Source: Lachancea thermotolerans CBS 6340 (Eukaryota; Ascomycota; Saccharomycetes; Saccharomycetales; Saccharomycetaceae). Taken from it: a DNA stretch of 64,000 bases. The translations under genes were made by a program, and so were the position numbers. The stretch's first letter is position 1. Every line of letters starts with the position of its first letter. The stretch is from assembly GCF_000142805.1 (NCBI RefSeq), contig NC_013083.1, positions 372,001-436,000 of the forward strand. Reading direction: 5' to 3'. Below are positions 9,434-20,200 of the stretch, in pieces. Below the pieces are notes generated by a model that did no database searches, had not been told where the DNA came from, and saw nothing but the letters and a program-made list of their open reading frames with translations.

Positions 9434-9991
9434 TCACTCGGAGAAAATGAACTCCTTCATCTGCGCGTAAGCGACGTCAACTTCGTCGTTGACAATAATT
9501 TTGTCATGAGCGCCAGTCTGCGCGTAGTCCATCTCGGCTGTGGCGGCGTCAAGACGTTTCTGAAGCGACTCTGGGGTCTCTGTGCCACGGCCCGTCAGGC
9601 GTTCCCTAAGGCTATCGACTGAAGGAGGCGCTATAAACAGAAAGCGCGCATTCAGGTCAGTCTTCTTCACGGCCTTGACACCCTGCATATCAATGTCAAG
9701 AATGCAGCGCTTGCCGCTGTTGGTAACCTCGTTGACGGACGCGATGGTGGTCCCGTAGTAGTTGCCAGAAAACTGGGCCCACTCGATGAACTTCCCGTCA
9801 GCAATCATCTCCTTGAACTGCTCCACAGTGACGAAGTTGTAGTGTGTACCGTTGACCTCGCCTGGTCTAGGACTTCTTGTGGTGGACGAGACTGAAAACC
9901 CAAACTTGTTTGGGAACTCGTTGAACAGCTTTTTCAGCAAAGTGGACTTTCCGGTACCGCTAGGACCTGAAATAACGATAGGACGAGACAT
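9434..9991 (-). CDS. GUK1: Guanylate kinase Guk1
   Basis: Converts GMP plus ATP to GDP plus ADP, an essential step in GTP and GDP-mannose supply. The P-loop GPSGTGKS lies nine residues from the start, and the chain matches yeast guanylate kinase throughout ([24 protein letters not shown]-type segment, [17 protein letters not shown]). From this start it has 185 residues (S. cerevisiae 187). An in-frame ATG 90 bases upstream (10081) would add an Arg-rich 30-residue leader with mitochondrial-targeting character; this is discussed as a finding. The inner start has A at -3 and the outer one G at -3. Gene order matches YDR454C next to NHX1. Confidence 0.95.
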   Translation of the reverse strand: MSRPIVISGPSGTGKSTLLKKLFNEFPNKFGFSVSSTTRSPRPGEVNGTHYNFVTVEQFKEMIADGKFIEWAQFSGNYYGTTIASVNEVTNSGKRCILDIDMQGVKAVKKTDLNARFLFIAPPSVDSLRERLTGRGTETPESLQKRLDAATAEMDYAQTGAHDKIIVNDEVDVAYAQMKEFIFSE

Positions 9992-11521
9992 GCTGCTGCT
10001 GACGTAGGACCTTTGCGGGCTTAGTAGTCTGTTAGACTCACGGAAAAATCTGGCGTTTTGTTTGAGTGTTCGAGTAGCCATCGCTTTTCACTTGAATCTG
10101 GCGCTACTTTTTTTTTTCTCCGCATCATTTGGAGAGGTTGGTACGGGCACGTGTGCAACAGCTTAAACGAGTACTTTCAAATGTACTCACATGCACGTGA
10201 CTTAACGTGACGTGCTCGTGACCTTACTCTAGCCGCCAACTTGCACTTGCAAGAAGGGCAGGAGCGCGAGAAGTACTCACTTCTAGTAGAGAGAAGTGCA
10301 GACGACCTTCCTCGATGTCTGCCAGCAGCTGGCTGTGATACCGGCCATATGTGACAATCTCGATGCATATTCTTTCCGTAGACGGAGGACGAACTGCTGC
10401 TTTAACACTGGAAGCCCCCAGATTTCCCTTGGGTACATCGTACGCTTTCGCCACGTTGGTCCTAAGCTTTGGAGGACAAGGCGCTCGTTTTACTCGAGAA
10501 GGGTCATTGTGCGACCCTGTCCGTGGCCGTCCGCAAAGCGGCAAAGCGTGTTCCTCAATGTGACAGCAAATCCTTAAATCGAAGCCGCGGCACAGCTCTC
10601 TCCGTCAATATTATTTTCGGCAATCCAAATGACGCCCGCGGCCGCTGAGTCGATTACTTGGGGCTCTCCGTATGATGCATATTTCCTCGTATGGTACAGG
10701 CAGGCTCTTGGGTAACATCTATTCGAAAGATACACTTTAAGTTAGCTTCAAGGCCAAGCTCGATGCAATGAACTGTCAAAGTTTCTCGAGCGGCTTGCTA
10801 CTCTTCCGCTCATGGTTCAAACTGCTTGCTTATAAAACGTTATATGGCGCTTAATCAAATATTCAGCAGAAAAATTGAAGTGGCAATACTCGCATTTTGA
10901 GGGCATCCCATCCCGCCCATCTGCGGGTCTTATCAGTGCTCAATTTTCTCAGTGCGGTGAAATTTCCTTCCTCTGACCCTACGTATTTTGAGAAATAAGG
11001 TTCTCAAATTCCTCGCGATTGTTACAACAAAACTAAGTCATACAAAGCTGCAATGCGGGGTTCCTTAGGGCTCTCCTAGGCTTCCGATGTTCTTCGATCC
11101 GATGATCATCGATCCACTCTCGGTCTTCGGCGTTGATTGGCGATGTGATTAATCGTTGCTTACGGGTTATCGATTTCCCTGACTTCTATTCCGCACCGGG
11201 GAAAATGAAGGTGCCATATCATATGTACTAGCATTGCAGTGAGAGTATTTCCAGTGCGAAACTCGGTAACTGGGCGAAAGTTTAGCTATAGCAATTTTTG
11301 GCGTGACTATTTGGACGAGGTCGATACCCGTTATCTTAGTGGTTCAACCGACGGCTAACATATAAAAGTCAACTTCACGTTCACCAGCACATTTCAAGAC
11401 CAGACTACTCATCGAGGGTTCGGCACTTTTGATCAAAGACTCGGGGAATACGAAGTATTACACCTCAGCCTTCCCTTTTTAGTTGAGTGGCAACCTCGGG
11501 ATACTCTAAATCCGTTTGCAT
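9992..11521. other. Divergent GUK1/NHX1 spacer
   Basis: About 1.5 kb between divergent genes, with no supported coding region beyond the possible GUK1 leader (9992-10081). It contains two CACGTG boxes (10148-10153 and 10194-10199) near GUK1 and a TATAAAAG (11361-11368) about 155 bases before the NHX1 ATG. A perfect 10-base palindrome GATGATCATC lies near 11101-11110. Short frames around 10177-10577 have no family resemblance and mostly lack ATG starts. Confidence 0.5.
11361..11368 (+). promoter_or_regulatory. NHX1 TATA box
   Basis: TATAAAAG on the plus strand, 154 bases upstream of the NHX1 start codon. Confidence 0.5.
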
Positions 11522-13360
11522 ATGTCAACTACATTTACACAGCTGGTGCTTGGCCTCGCGTTTCGCGGCGCTCTTTGCTGGGCGAAGGGCGTGAACACGG
11601 ACCCAGATGATCAGGAAGGTGTTTTGCCGGGTGATGAGGATCCACCTGCAGGCACACTGCCGGGCGACGAAGTCAGCCCGGTAACCGAAGAGATATTCTC
11701 ATCTTGGGCTCTTTTCATCATGTTATTTCTGCTGATATCAGCATTGTGGTCGAGTTACTTCCTTACACAGCGCCGCATCAAGGCCGTCCATGAAACAGTG
11801 CTCTCAATTTTCTACGGTATGGTCGTGGGCCTTATAATCCGGCTTTCTCCTGGTCATTACATCCAGGACGCGGTCACCTTCAATTCCTCATACTTCTTCA
11901 ACATTTTGCTGCCGCCTATCATTCTGAACTCAGGCTACGAGCTTAATCAGGTCAATTTCTTCAACAATATCGTCTCAATTTTGGTATTTGCGATCCCCGG
12001 CACTTTTATCTCATCAGTGGTGCTAGGTGTGATTCTGTATATCTGGACGGCGCTTGGGCTGGAAAGCATTGATATTTCGTTTGTGGATGCACTTTCAGTT
12101 GGTGCTACGCTTTCTGCCACTGACCCTGTCACTATTTTATCGATATTCAATGCCTACAAGGTTGATCCCAAGTTGTATACCATTATTTTTGGCGAATCCT
12201 TGCTTAATGATGCCATATCCATCGTCATGTTCGAAACTTGTCAAAAGTTCCACGGTAAACCTGCCAAGTTTTCCTCGTTTTTCGAAGGTATAGGGCTTTT
12301 CCTCATGACCTTCACAGTTTCGTTACTGATAGGGGTAATGATTGGAATTTTAGTTGCATTACTTCTTAAGCACACTTTGATTCGGCGGTATCCTCGGATT
12401 GAGAGTTGCCTAGTACTTCTAATAGCATACGAATCCTACTTTTTCTCCAATGGTTGCCATATGTCAGGAATTGTTTCGCTACTGTTTTGCGGCATAACTT
12501 TGAAGCACTATGCTTACTTCAACATGTCCAGAAGAACCCAGATTACAGTGAAATACATATTTCAACTCTTGGCCCAACTCTCTGAAAATTTTATTTTCAT
12601 CTACTTGGGCTTGTCCCTATTTACCGAGGTTGAGTTGGTTTACAAGCCGCTGCTAATCATAATAACAGGAATTTCCATCTGTGTCGCACGTTGGTGCGCA
12701 GTGTTTCCACTTTCGAATTTCGTTAATTGGCTTTACAGGGTCAAAGCAAGAAGATCTATGGGGATATATGGCAACGACGCTGCAATTCCTGATGAAATAC
12801 CGTACCAGTATCAAATGATGACATTTTGGGCTGGCCTGAGAGGCGCAGTGGGTGTCGCACTGGCAATGGGGTTACAAGGCGAGTTCAAATTTACTTTGCT
12901 TGCTACCGTATTGGTTGTTGTGGTGCTTACAGTCATCATATTTGGAGGTACGACGGCTGGCATGTTGGAAGTTCTAGGAATCAAGACAGGGTGCATTGAC
13001 GAAAATGACGAATCAGACGATGAATTTGATATCGAGATGCCTAAGCCTATCACACTCGCCACAGGACCAATAGCTTCATACACTGATGAGGTTCCTAGCG
13101 TGGAACCAATCTCAGTGCCTATCTCTACTGCGACAGCCACTAACCCGCTAAGCTCTGACACTGTTCAGTCCTCTTCCCGAGTATCATTGGACAAGCAGCA
13201 CCTGCGGGAAACTCTGAGCACTATATTTTCCGCAGATTCTCAGTGGTTCACAAATTTCGACGAACAAGTTCTAAAGCCTGTCTTTTTGGACTCTGACAAC
13301 TCTCAGTCAGGAAAAAAGAGCGACTCAAGTACCCCCAATATAATGGGAAATAGAAAGTAA
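11522..13360 (+). CDS. NHX1: Endosomal Na+(K+)/H+ exchanger Nhx1
   Basis: Electroneutral cation/proton antiporter of late endosomes and prevacuolar compartments, needed for luminal pH control, vesicle traffic to the vacuole and salt tolerance. I place the start at the ATG at 11522; the open frame begins two codons earlier at a TTG. The product has 612 residues (S. cerevisiae 633). It begins with a signal-like hydrophobic stretch, followed by about ten further membrane segments. CPA1 hallmarks are seen: FFNILLPPIIL (the amiloride-binding region) and SATDPVTILSIF, GESLLNDA with the ion-binding Asp, and FWAGLRGAVGVALA. The cytosolic tail (about 490-612) is acidic and Ser-rich. It converges on NDC1 with 98 bases between stop codons. 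Confidence 0.95.
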   Translation: MSTTFTQLVLGLAFRGALCWAKGVNTDPDDQEGVLPGDEDPPAGTLPGDEVSPVTEEIFSSWALFIMLFLLISALWSSYFLTQRRIKAVHETVLSIFYGMVVGLIIRLSPGHYIQDAVTFNSSYFFNILLPPIILNSGYELNQVNFFNNIVSILVFAIPGTFISSVVLGVILYIWTALGLESIDISFVDALSVGATLSATDPVTILSIFNAYKVDPKLYTIIFGESLLNDAISIVMFETCQKFHGKPAKFSSFFEGIGLFLMTFTVSLLIGVMIGILVALLLKHTLIRRYPRIESCLVLLIAYESYFFSNGCHMSGIVSLLFCGITLKHYAYFNMSRRTQITVKYIFQLLAQLSENFIFIYLGLSLFTEVELVYKPLLIIITGISICVARWCAVFPLSNFVNWLYRVKARRSMGIYGNDAAIPDEIPYQYQMMTFWAGLRGAVGVALAMGLQGEFKFTLLATVLVVVVLTVIIFGGTTAGMLEVLGIKTGCIDENDESDDEFDIEMPKPITLATGPIASYTDEVPSVEPISVPISTATATNPLSSDTVQSSSRVSLDKQHLRETLSTIFSADSQWFTNFDEQVLKPVFLDSDNSQSGKKSDSSTPNIMGNRK

Positions 13361-13458
13361 AGGAATAATTGTGTTTAAACCTAGAAGCCCGCATTTCAAG
13401 GCATAAGCATTCTACGTAGCGCATTTATATGCACTTTTTTTTTAATTTATGAAGCTAG

Positions 13459-15246
13459 CTACTCGTTACATATTTCCAGAACCCATTTGCTCAGCTTGAC
13501 AACATCTTCATCAAGGTAAACATTATTTAGTAGTTCGTTGTAACCGAGCACAATTTCAAGGAATGCGTTAATCGAAAGATCGTAAAGAATAGTAACAACA
13601 TCTGGAGTCGCTGTTTCTCTGGAAACAAGTGAGTCTTTCCATTCAGCGAAACCGCCCAACGAACCTACCGATCTTTCTAAAATCTTCAAAACCTCGCCGA
13701 CTGATGAAACCACGCCACCCTTTGGGTCTTCCTCTAGTGACTTGATTAAGAGGCCCATTAGGGCAATAACGCACTCAGCGTAACACACCGGCAGCGGAAC
13801 AAGCTTTTCTGCTTGCATTTTCTTGGACACACGCCAAAGCTCAAACAGACTGAGCTGCGGAGATGAATCCTCGTCCTGAACTGGGAAAAAGAAACCAAAG
13901 AACGTGTCTTTTAGCTGTCTTAGACAGTCACCGACAATATCCGTAATAGTGGTCTGGCGTGTGAGTATGGGGTTGTTTGCAACATCAGAGAACTGAAAGG
14001 GGCTTGATCCTACAGTGTCGCCATTCCCCCTTGCAAATATATTGTTGTTTTGTAAAGTGATTCTATGGGTTAGTGTTTCGGAGGTTGGAGGGGAACCTGG
14101 CAGTCTTGACTGAGAACTTGAGGTGATCACGTAGTCGTTTCCAAAGAGCCCATTTTCGTTAAGACGTTCATCTAAGGACTCTGGTCTATTCGCGGTTGGT
14201 TTCCGCAGAGATTCTTGCTGTTGTTCAACACTTTTCATAAAGGCAGATACGTTACTATTCGTACTTTCAATGGTGTTCAAGCACTCTTTCAAAATGCTAG
14301 GCCAAATGTAGACATTCCTGTGGCGCGTGTGGTAAATAGGTAAGCGAAGTTGGATATTAGGAGACGTGGCCCTATATGAGAGTTCCTGGAAAGCAGTTAG
14401 CTTTGTGAATGGCTTTTTTGATGAAAGGCCAGAAATAAGCGTCTCCATTGGAGTGGAAGAGAGTGACGATATGGGTTTGCCTTTGTGTAAACACCCGATT
14501 GACAAGTACGCATTGAAAGCAAGGTTTACTAGATCCCAAATGACAAAGATCATAAATGCCAAAATCACGCACTGGAATGTACCTGCAACACCCAAAGAGC
14601 TTGTGCGTGGGCCAAGGTATAGCGAGCCAACCGGTAGTACAAGTGCGACTGCTATTGCTAGCACTCCGCACTTCGCAAACACATTGTGAATTCTTGTTAT
14701 AATGAATTGTTGCGGGTGTTGATGTTGTGCGCCATATCTGAAAGCGAGTCTGCCAAGGTCAAAAGCCACATGTTGTGCGGTGTACAAACCAGGCACGAGC
14801 AACCATACGGCCAAGCGATATCCAAATACACGTTGGGGCTGTAGAGCTCCAGTTACGGTGTCCCTGAGCGCACTTGCAATGCAAATACTGCTTAAAATGT
14901 GAACTGCTAGCTGTACTAATGCTTGTCCCGAACATAGTTGCCAGTACGCTTGTGATAACGCGCTCGAGTACCCTGGAAGCCGCACATGAAGATAGTTTTT
15001 GCGCGCTAATACCACTGTCAACATTCCCACATATACTAGTATACCTTTGCCGGGTGCAGAGAGGGTACGTTCCCATTTTGAAGCGCCGCGTTGTGCCAAT
15101 GCGCTCGCCAACGCTCCGATGCAAACAGCCATACTGAACAAGAGCCGTGCGACCAGATGACTAAATCTGGTTTTACACACATCACTAAATATGGCATGGT
15201 AGCTGTAACGCGAGCTCAATGGACTCGGAATGACAGAGGATTCCAT
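13459..15246 (-). CDS. NDC1: Nuclear pore and spindle pole body membrane protein Ndc1
   Basis: Integral nuclear-envelope protein that anchors nuclear pore complexes and is needed to insert the duplicated spindle pole body. It has 595 residues (S. cerevisiae 655). Six hydrophobic segments lie in the N-terminal 260 residues (for example VARLLFSMAVCIGALASALA and FQCVILAFMIFVIWDLVNLAF). A mostly soluble C-terminal half faces the pore or cytoplasm, matching Ndc1 topology. Gene order (YML031W beside RAD52, divergent) supports the call. Its promoter is shared with RAD52. Confidence 0.9.
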   Translation of the reverse strand: MESSVIPSPLSSRYSYHAIFSDVCKTRFSHLVARLLFSMAVCIGALASALAQRGASKWERTLSAPGKGILVYVGMLTVVLARKNYLHVRLPGYSSALSQAYWQLCSGQALVQLAVHILSSICIASALRDTVTGALQPQRVFGYRLAVWLLVPGLYTAQHVAFDLGRLAFRYGAQHQHPQQFIITRIHNVFAKCGVLAIAVALVLPVGSLYLGPRTSSLGVAGTFQCVILAFMIFVIWDLVNLAFNAYLSIGCLHKGKPISSLSSTPMETLISGLSSKKPFTKLTAFQELSYRATSPNIQLRLPIYHTRHRNVYIWPSILKECLNTIESTNSNVSAFMKSVEQQQESLRKPTANRPESLDERLNENGLFGNDYVITSSSQSRLPGSPPTSETLTHRITLQNNNIFARGNGDTVGSSPFQFSDVANNPILTRQTTITDIVGDCLRQLKDTFFGFFFPVQDEDSSPQLSLFELWRVSKKMQAEKLVPLPVCYAECVIALMGLLIKSLEEDPKGGVVSSVGEVLKILERSVGSLGGFAEWKDSLVSRETATPDVVTILYDLSINAFLEIVLGYNELLNNVYLDEDVVKLSKWVLEICNE

Positions 15247-15330
15247 CGTTATCTTCCGATCTTTGTTTGGTCGCGCTCATCGGGATGGCATTCAGCTGGT
15301 TAAATGCTGTTTTTTAAATCAATGATATTG

Positions 15331-15336
15331 CACGTG
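15331..15336. promoter_or_regulatory. CACGTG box in the NDC1-RAD52 divergent promoter
   Basis: A single CACGTG E-box sits in the short divergent spacer, 41 bases before the first RAD52 ATG and 85 bases before the NDC1 start. Cbf1-type factors are the usual readers in this family; the role here is inferred. Confidence 0.4.
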
Positions 15337-15371
15337 ACCCGATTTAAAAATCAGCCTTCTACACTGCAACA

Positions 15372-16811
15372 ATGATTGAGAAGTCATTGATACATGTTGG
15401 GATCAAGAGTGCGAGGCCTATAGGGGTATCACAGGCAGCGATGGATGCTTCAAAGACAAACGGATCAAGCACCGAAGATATTCAAGCAAAATTAGATAAA
15501 AAGTTAGGACCTGAGTACATTTCTAAGCGAGTTGGATTTGGGGCGAATCGAGTGGCATACATTGAAGGATGGAAGGCAATAAACCTAGCAAACCAAATTT
15601 TTGGGTATAATGGTTGGAGCACTGAGGTCAAGAGTATAACAATCGATTTTATGGATGAGCGGCAAGGGAAGTTCTGCATAGGGTGCACAGCGATCATCCG
15701 CGTCACGCTAAGCGATGGAACGTTTCGCGAGGATATAGGCTATGGGACGGTGGAGAATGAACGACGCAAATCATCAGCATTTGAAAGAGCTAAAAAGTCT
15801 GCTGTCACAGATGCACTGAAGCGTAGCTTGCGCGCATTCGGTAACGCGCTGGGCAACTGTTTATATGACAAATCCTTCCTGGCAAAGATTGATAAGGTGA
15901 AGTTTGATCCTCCCGATTTTGACGAAGGAAACCTATATCGCGCGACAGATGAATTTGCAGAAAACTCGCGCGCAGGAGACAGCTCGCGCGGCGCACCTAC
16001 TGGTTTACCGGTTGGCACTCCCAGAAGTGACCACGAGGCGCGCGGCCCACCATATAAACGCCGGAACATCAATCAAACACCAAATGTTGTACCGCTACCG
16101 GCTCCAGCCCGTGAGCTACAACCACAACACGCTCAGCAGCCTCAACCACCATCAGACCAAGATCCCGACGAATTGCTGGACGATTCTTTCATGTTTAGCG
16201 ACGAGCTCCAAGATGATGACATAATAGCTGCGGGCGAAGCCCAGCCAACAACGCCCGCTTTAGATCGTCCTGTTGAAAGCCATCCTAACCCCCAAGCTCA
16301 GGTCCAGACGCCAGTTGCTTTCGTGACGGCCAAAGCAGCCCCAAACCTACAAAATAAAGCTCCCGTCCCGCCTGGCAGTGTATTCGACCCCAAGTTTCGC
16401 GCCCAGTCTATCAGGCATACAGTTGATCAAACAACTTCCGCCCATGTTAAAACAAGCGTGCTCCGGGAAAGGGGCCTTCCAAACAACAGAAGTGCTATTT
16501 ATAATCAGTACGCTCCCAAAGGTAAGTTAATAGGAGACACCAATACCGCACAGGACTCGTCAGTGCCTCCTCGGGAGCGCCAGCCTATTTTACCTGCAGT
16601 GGCTTCTACAGCGACGACAACTAACATCACCCATCACGAAGCATCTGCTAAAGAGGTTCAAAATAATGGGTACGCCAACGCAGGTCAACCCAATGGCACT
16701 TCAGTACATGCTGGGAATGTAATACCACCTGCAGTGTCTTCGCCTGCGGCGACAGTTAGATCAGTGGGTAAGCCCAAGGCCCATCATCCGAATGTTAGGA
16801 ATCCCTTATAA
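15372..16811 (+). CDS. RAD52: Homologous recombination mediator Rad52
   Basis: Anneals single-stranded DNA and loads Rad51 on RPA-coated strands during double-strand-break repair. The conserved annealing ring domain spans about residues 36-200, with near-identity to yeast Rad52 in LDKKLGPEYISKRVGFG, INLANQIFGYNGWSTEVKS, DIGYGTVENERRK and KSAVTDALKRSLR. The C-terminal part is long, Pro/Gln-rich and disordered, with an acidic patch (about 255-280) where RPA and Rad51 contacts map in the family. From 15372 the product has 479 residues. A second in-frame ATG at 15441 gives 456 residues and leaves a leader nearer in length to S. cerevisiae, so the true start is uncertain. It is divergent from NDC1 (YML032C synteny). 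Confidence 0.96.
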   Translation: MIEKSLIHVGIKSARPIGVSQAAMDASKTNGSSTEDIQAKLDKKLGPEYISKRVGFGANRVAYIEGWKAINLANQIFGYNGWSTEVKSITIDFMDERQGKFCIGCTAIIRVTLSDGTFREDIGYGTVENERRKSSAFERAKKSAVTDALKRSLRAFGNALGNCLYDKSFLAKIDKVKFDPPDFDEGNLYRATDEFAENSRAGDSSRGAPTGLPVGTPRSDHEARGPPYKRRNINQTPNVVPLPAPARELQPQHAQQPQPPSDQDPDELLDDSFMFSDELQDDDIIAAGEAQPTTPALDRPVESHPNPQAQVQTPVAFVTAKAAPNLQNKAPVPPGSVFDPKFRAQSIRHTVDQTTSAHVKTSVLRERGLPNNRSAIYNQYAPKGKLIGDTNTAQDSSVPPRERQPILPAVASTATTTNITHHEASAKEVQNNGYANAGQPNGTSVHAGNVIPPAVSSPAATVRSVGKPKAHHPNVRNPL

Positions 16812-17219
16812 GGCACCCCCCCCTCTCTGGTACAGAAAGCCAATCAATAGCTCTATTCTTTCAAATATAGGATTCACTGAGTTGCTACGCCTTGAAGAAA
16901 GAGAAATAACCACTGCATTATTCTTTAATTTGGCGGCATATCCAGAAGCTGCTTAGCGGTATTCGTGTAACATGATATCCACCAAAGGTAGCTGTAATAT
17001 AATTTTAAGTATGCGATCTGTAATTTCCCAAATCGAAGGTTCTTTGTGAAGACAACGATCACAATCAGAGCGAGAGATCGGCAAAGTGTTTGATTCTATC
17101 TAACAAAACTCTTTTAGAAACTCAAAAGAAACTGATAGTTCACTGCTTCACAATTTCCCGCTTATTGTTGAGGTCTAAAATTCGACACTTTTTAGCAAAC
17201 CCTATCAAGTTTTGGCAAA
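16812..17219. other. Intergenic RAD52-TOM1
   Basis: About 408 AT-rich bases between tandem plus-strand genes: the RAD52 3' end and the TOM1 promoter. No gene, RNA or strong motif was recognised. Confidence 0.5.
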
Positions 17220-20200
17220 ATGGTGACTTTGACCAAACTTGAGAAGTTCAGGAAAGAGGAAAAGGCCAAAGGCTTCAAGCCTTTGCTTGACGATCTCACG
17301 CAGTGCTCCGAAGCCGAGTTTGTCAAAAAATTGACTAATATTATCACTTGGGACAGATCTCGAGATGATTTATACATTTGGATCCCGGTTTTGAACAGAA
17401 TTGATGATATCTTGAACAGGCTCTTGGCCCACTACAACTACAAAAGCACCAACCGGAAAACACAGCCCGTGAAGCTGATAATAATGAGTGCAGAAGATGA
17501 AACGGTCACCAAGGAACTACTTTGGTTCACTTGTCGTTTGCTCAATAACACATGCAATCGGTCTTTATACTCATCACTCGACGTCATGACTAACTTACTC
17601 AACTGCCCAAACTACGTTGTAAAGCTTGGAGCTATGAAAGTTGCTGCGATCGTGGGAGAGCAGCAAGTCATCGCCAGGCAAAAAATTGATAGTAAAAACC
17701 TTTTGAGTAACAAAGAACTGAAGAGGAAGACATTAGATTTGGCCTTGGCACTTCCATCTTCAACAACTGACGACCGCATGGATCACTTTGCTTTGGTCGA
17801 TCTTTTTTTCGACAAAAAACAATATCCCACGAAGTGGTCTAAAATCGACTTCAGCTACTACGCAGCTGCGCCTAAAGTATATTTGACCCAAGGCGCATTA
17901 AACAAGACTGGCACTGGTTCTGTGAAAAGATTCATAATGAATGCAGAGGAATTGTCAAGCCTCTCTCTACAGCAGGTGTTTGACAAAGGAATGGCTGAGA
18001 TTCCAGCAGAAAGCTGGTTTGACTTTTCACTGCAAGCAACGGTTGCTAAAGCATTCAGTGATAGCACATATGAAAATCTACAACTGAGGAATTTGATCAT
18101 ACAAACCAAGTTCAATGCTATTGCTCTTGCCAACGTCATTTATATTCCGGCCCAAGTTAGCTCTCAACTTTTCGAGGTTGACCCATATGCATTTAACAAC
18201 TTAACAGACTTCATCTCTTTATCAGAGCAGAAGCTCCCCAAGGATCTTCGAGTTGATGCGCTTTTTTCCCTCGAGTGCATTTCTCTCAAACACATTTGGT
18301 GTTCTGACATAGTAAGAAACTTGGGGGGTAATATGTCGCATGGACTTCTTTTCCAGATTCTGAGGTATATCGCTAAACTTTTGAGAGATAATAATTCCAA
18401 GGAACTCGATGAAGAGTACAACGTACGATTTTTTTATCTTGTGTCAAATTTGGCGGACGTGAAGACATTACAAGAGTCTATGCTTGCCGCTGGCTTGATA
18501 CCCAATTTACTAGAAATTATCTCCATTAAAGACTGTGCCTATAAACGCACATTGGCGTCAGCGACACATTTGTTGGAAGTATTTATCGACGATGCCGACG
18601 CGACAACGGAGTTCATCGGTAACAATGGGTTCAACATACTAATAGGTTGCGTTAATGAGGAAGTTAACTTTGCGCTAGAACATCCGGAATTTGGGGAACC
18701 TCCAAAATATCCGGTTGTCTACTATTCAATTTCTTTTCGACAACTTGGTTACATAAGGAGCCTTTTAAAACTTGTTTTGAAACTTCTCAAAACTGACTCT
18801 GGCGACCGGATCAGAAATCTCATTGACTCTCCAATTTTACTTTCACTGAATCAAATACTTGAGAACAGACCTGTATTTGGCTATACTTTGGTGACCTACG
18901 CATTGGATGTAGTCCAAACCATATTGAACACAGAGCCTACAATTTATTCAGTTTTGGTTGAGTCGAAAACAATTCCCTACATCATTGACAACTTCAAACA
19001 TTTTTTGGGGCCATCGGGAGAGCTGTTATGCCTACTACCGGAGGTTATATCCGCTTTGTCTCTGAACAATGATGGGCTGAAGCAAGTTAAAGAAAAAGGC
19101 CTCATAAACTGTTTGTTTGAGATCATGACCACTCCCGAATTAGCAAAAATCATGTCGTGGGACGATTCGGCCATTGACCTCGGAACTTCGATTGATGAGC
19201 TTGCGAGGCATTATCCCGAACTCAAGCCGGTCATTGAAGACTGTTTTTATAAAACAGTGAAGGCCCTGCCGAGCATAATAAGCTTTAGTCACCCGTATGT
19301 TTACAGATCAACAATTTCCAATGGCGAATTCTATCATTCAAGGGATGAAACAGTAGTTGACAACGAAGAGGGCGGATCGGAAATTGAATCAGGAGAAGTT
19401 CAAGTCCCTGCTGCTGTGTTGGACTGTTTCTCTGCCGTTTTTTATGGAATGACGTTAGAAAACGTATCGTGGGCTAGTCTTGCAGAAAAAGTTGATATCA
19501 AGGATCTTTTGAAGGTCATCATTATCGAACGACCACCATATGATTATGTTGGTTCCCAAACCTTGCTAAATTTTTCAGACATATTGAAACACTTTGACGA
19601 TGAGCGCAGGAACTACGCCCTTCCTGCATTATTAAGTCTCCTCTCAGAGAAGCTGGACGGGGTGAAAGATTTTCTCGAATATAACTTTGAAAAGCCTTAT
19701 GTTCTTTCAACGCCCTATGAAGTGCTAGATGAGACACTTCGGAAGTTGACGGTTATCAACGTACTGCTGTACGTGATTACTGATATCTACATTAACATTG
19801 CGTCCCTTTTTCCAATTCGTGTTTTACAAATAATGGAGTTTTTTGAACAAAATGGCTTTAATCTTATTGTCAAGCTGCGGCATCTATTTCAAAGAAGCGC
19901 GTTGGAAGAGCTTTATATGCGTAACAGATTGCCAGCCTCAGTTACGGCTGAAACCACTATGAGGCCCATAGGAAATACACCGCCTTTGACAATATACGCC
20001 AGCAAACCAAGCAAGAATGACCCGAAGGATGACAAGACATCTGCCAAATTCAAGAACACCTTACAAGATAGGCAGCTCTTTATCAAGATGCAATCCTGGA
20101 CGTCTATGTTATTCAGATGTTTCTTAAGACTTACCCATGCCCGAAAAATGACAGTTGAGGCTTCTGACAGAGCGCTCGAAATTCGGATCTTTGATACAAC

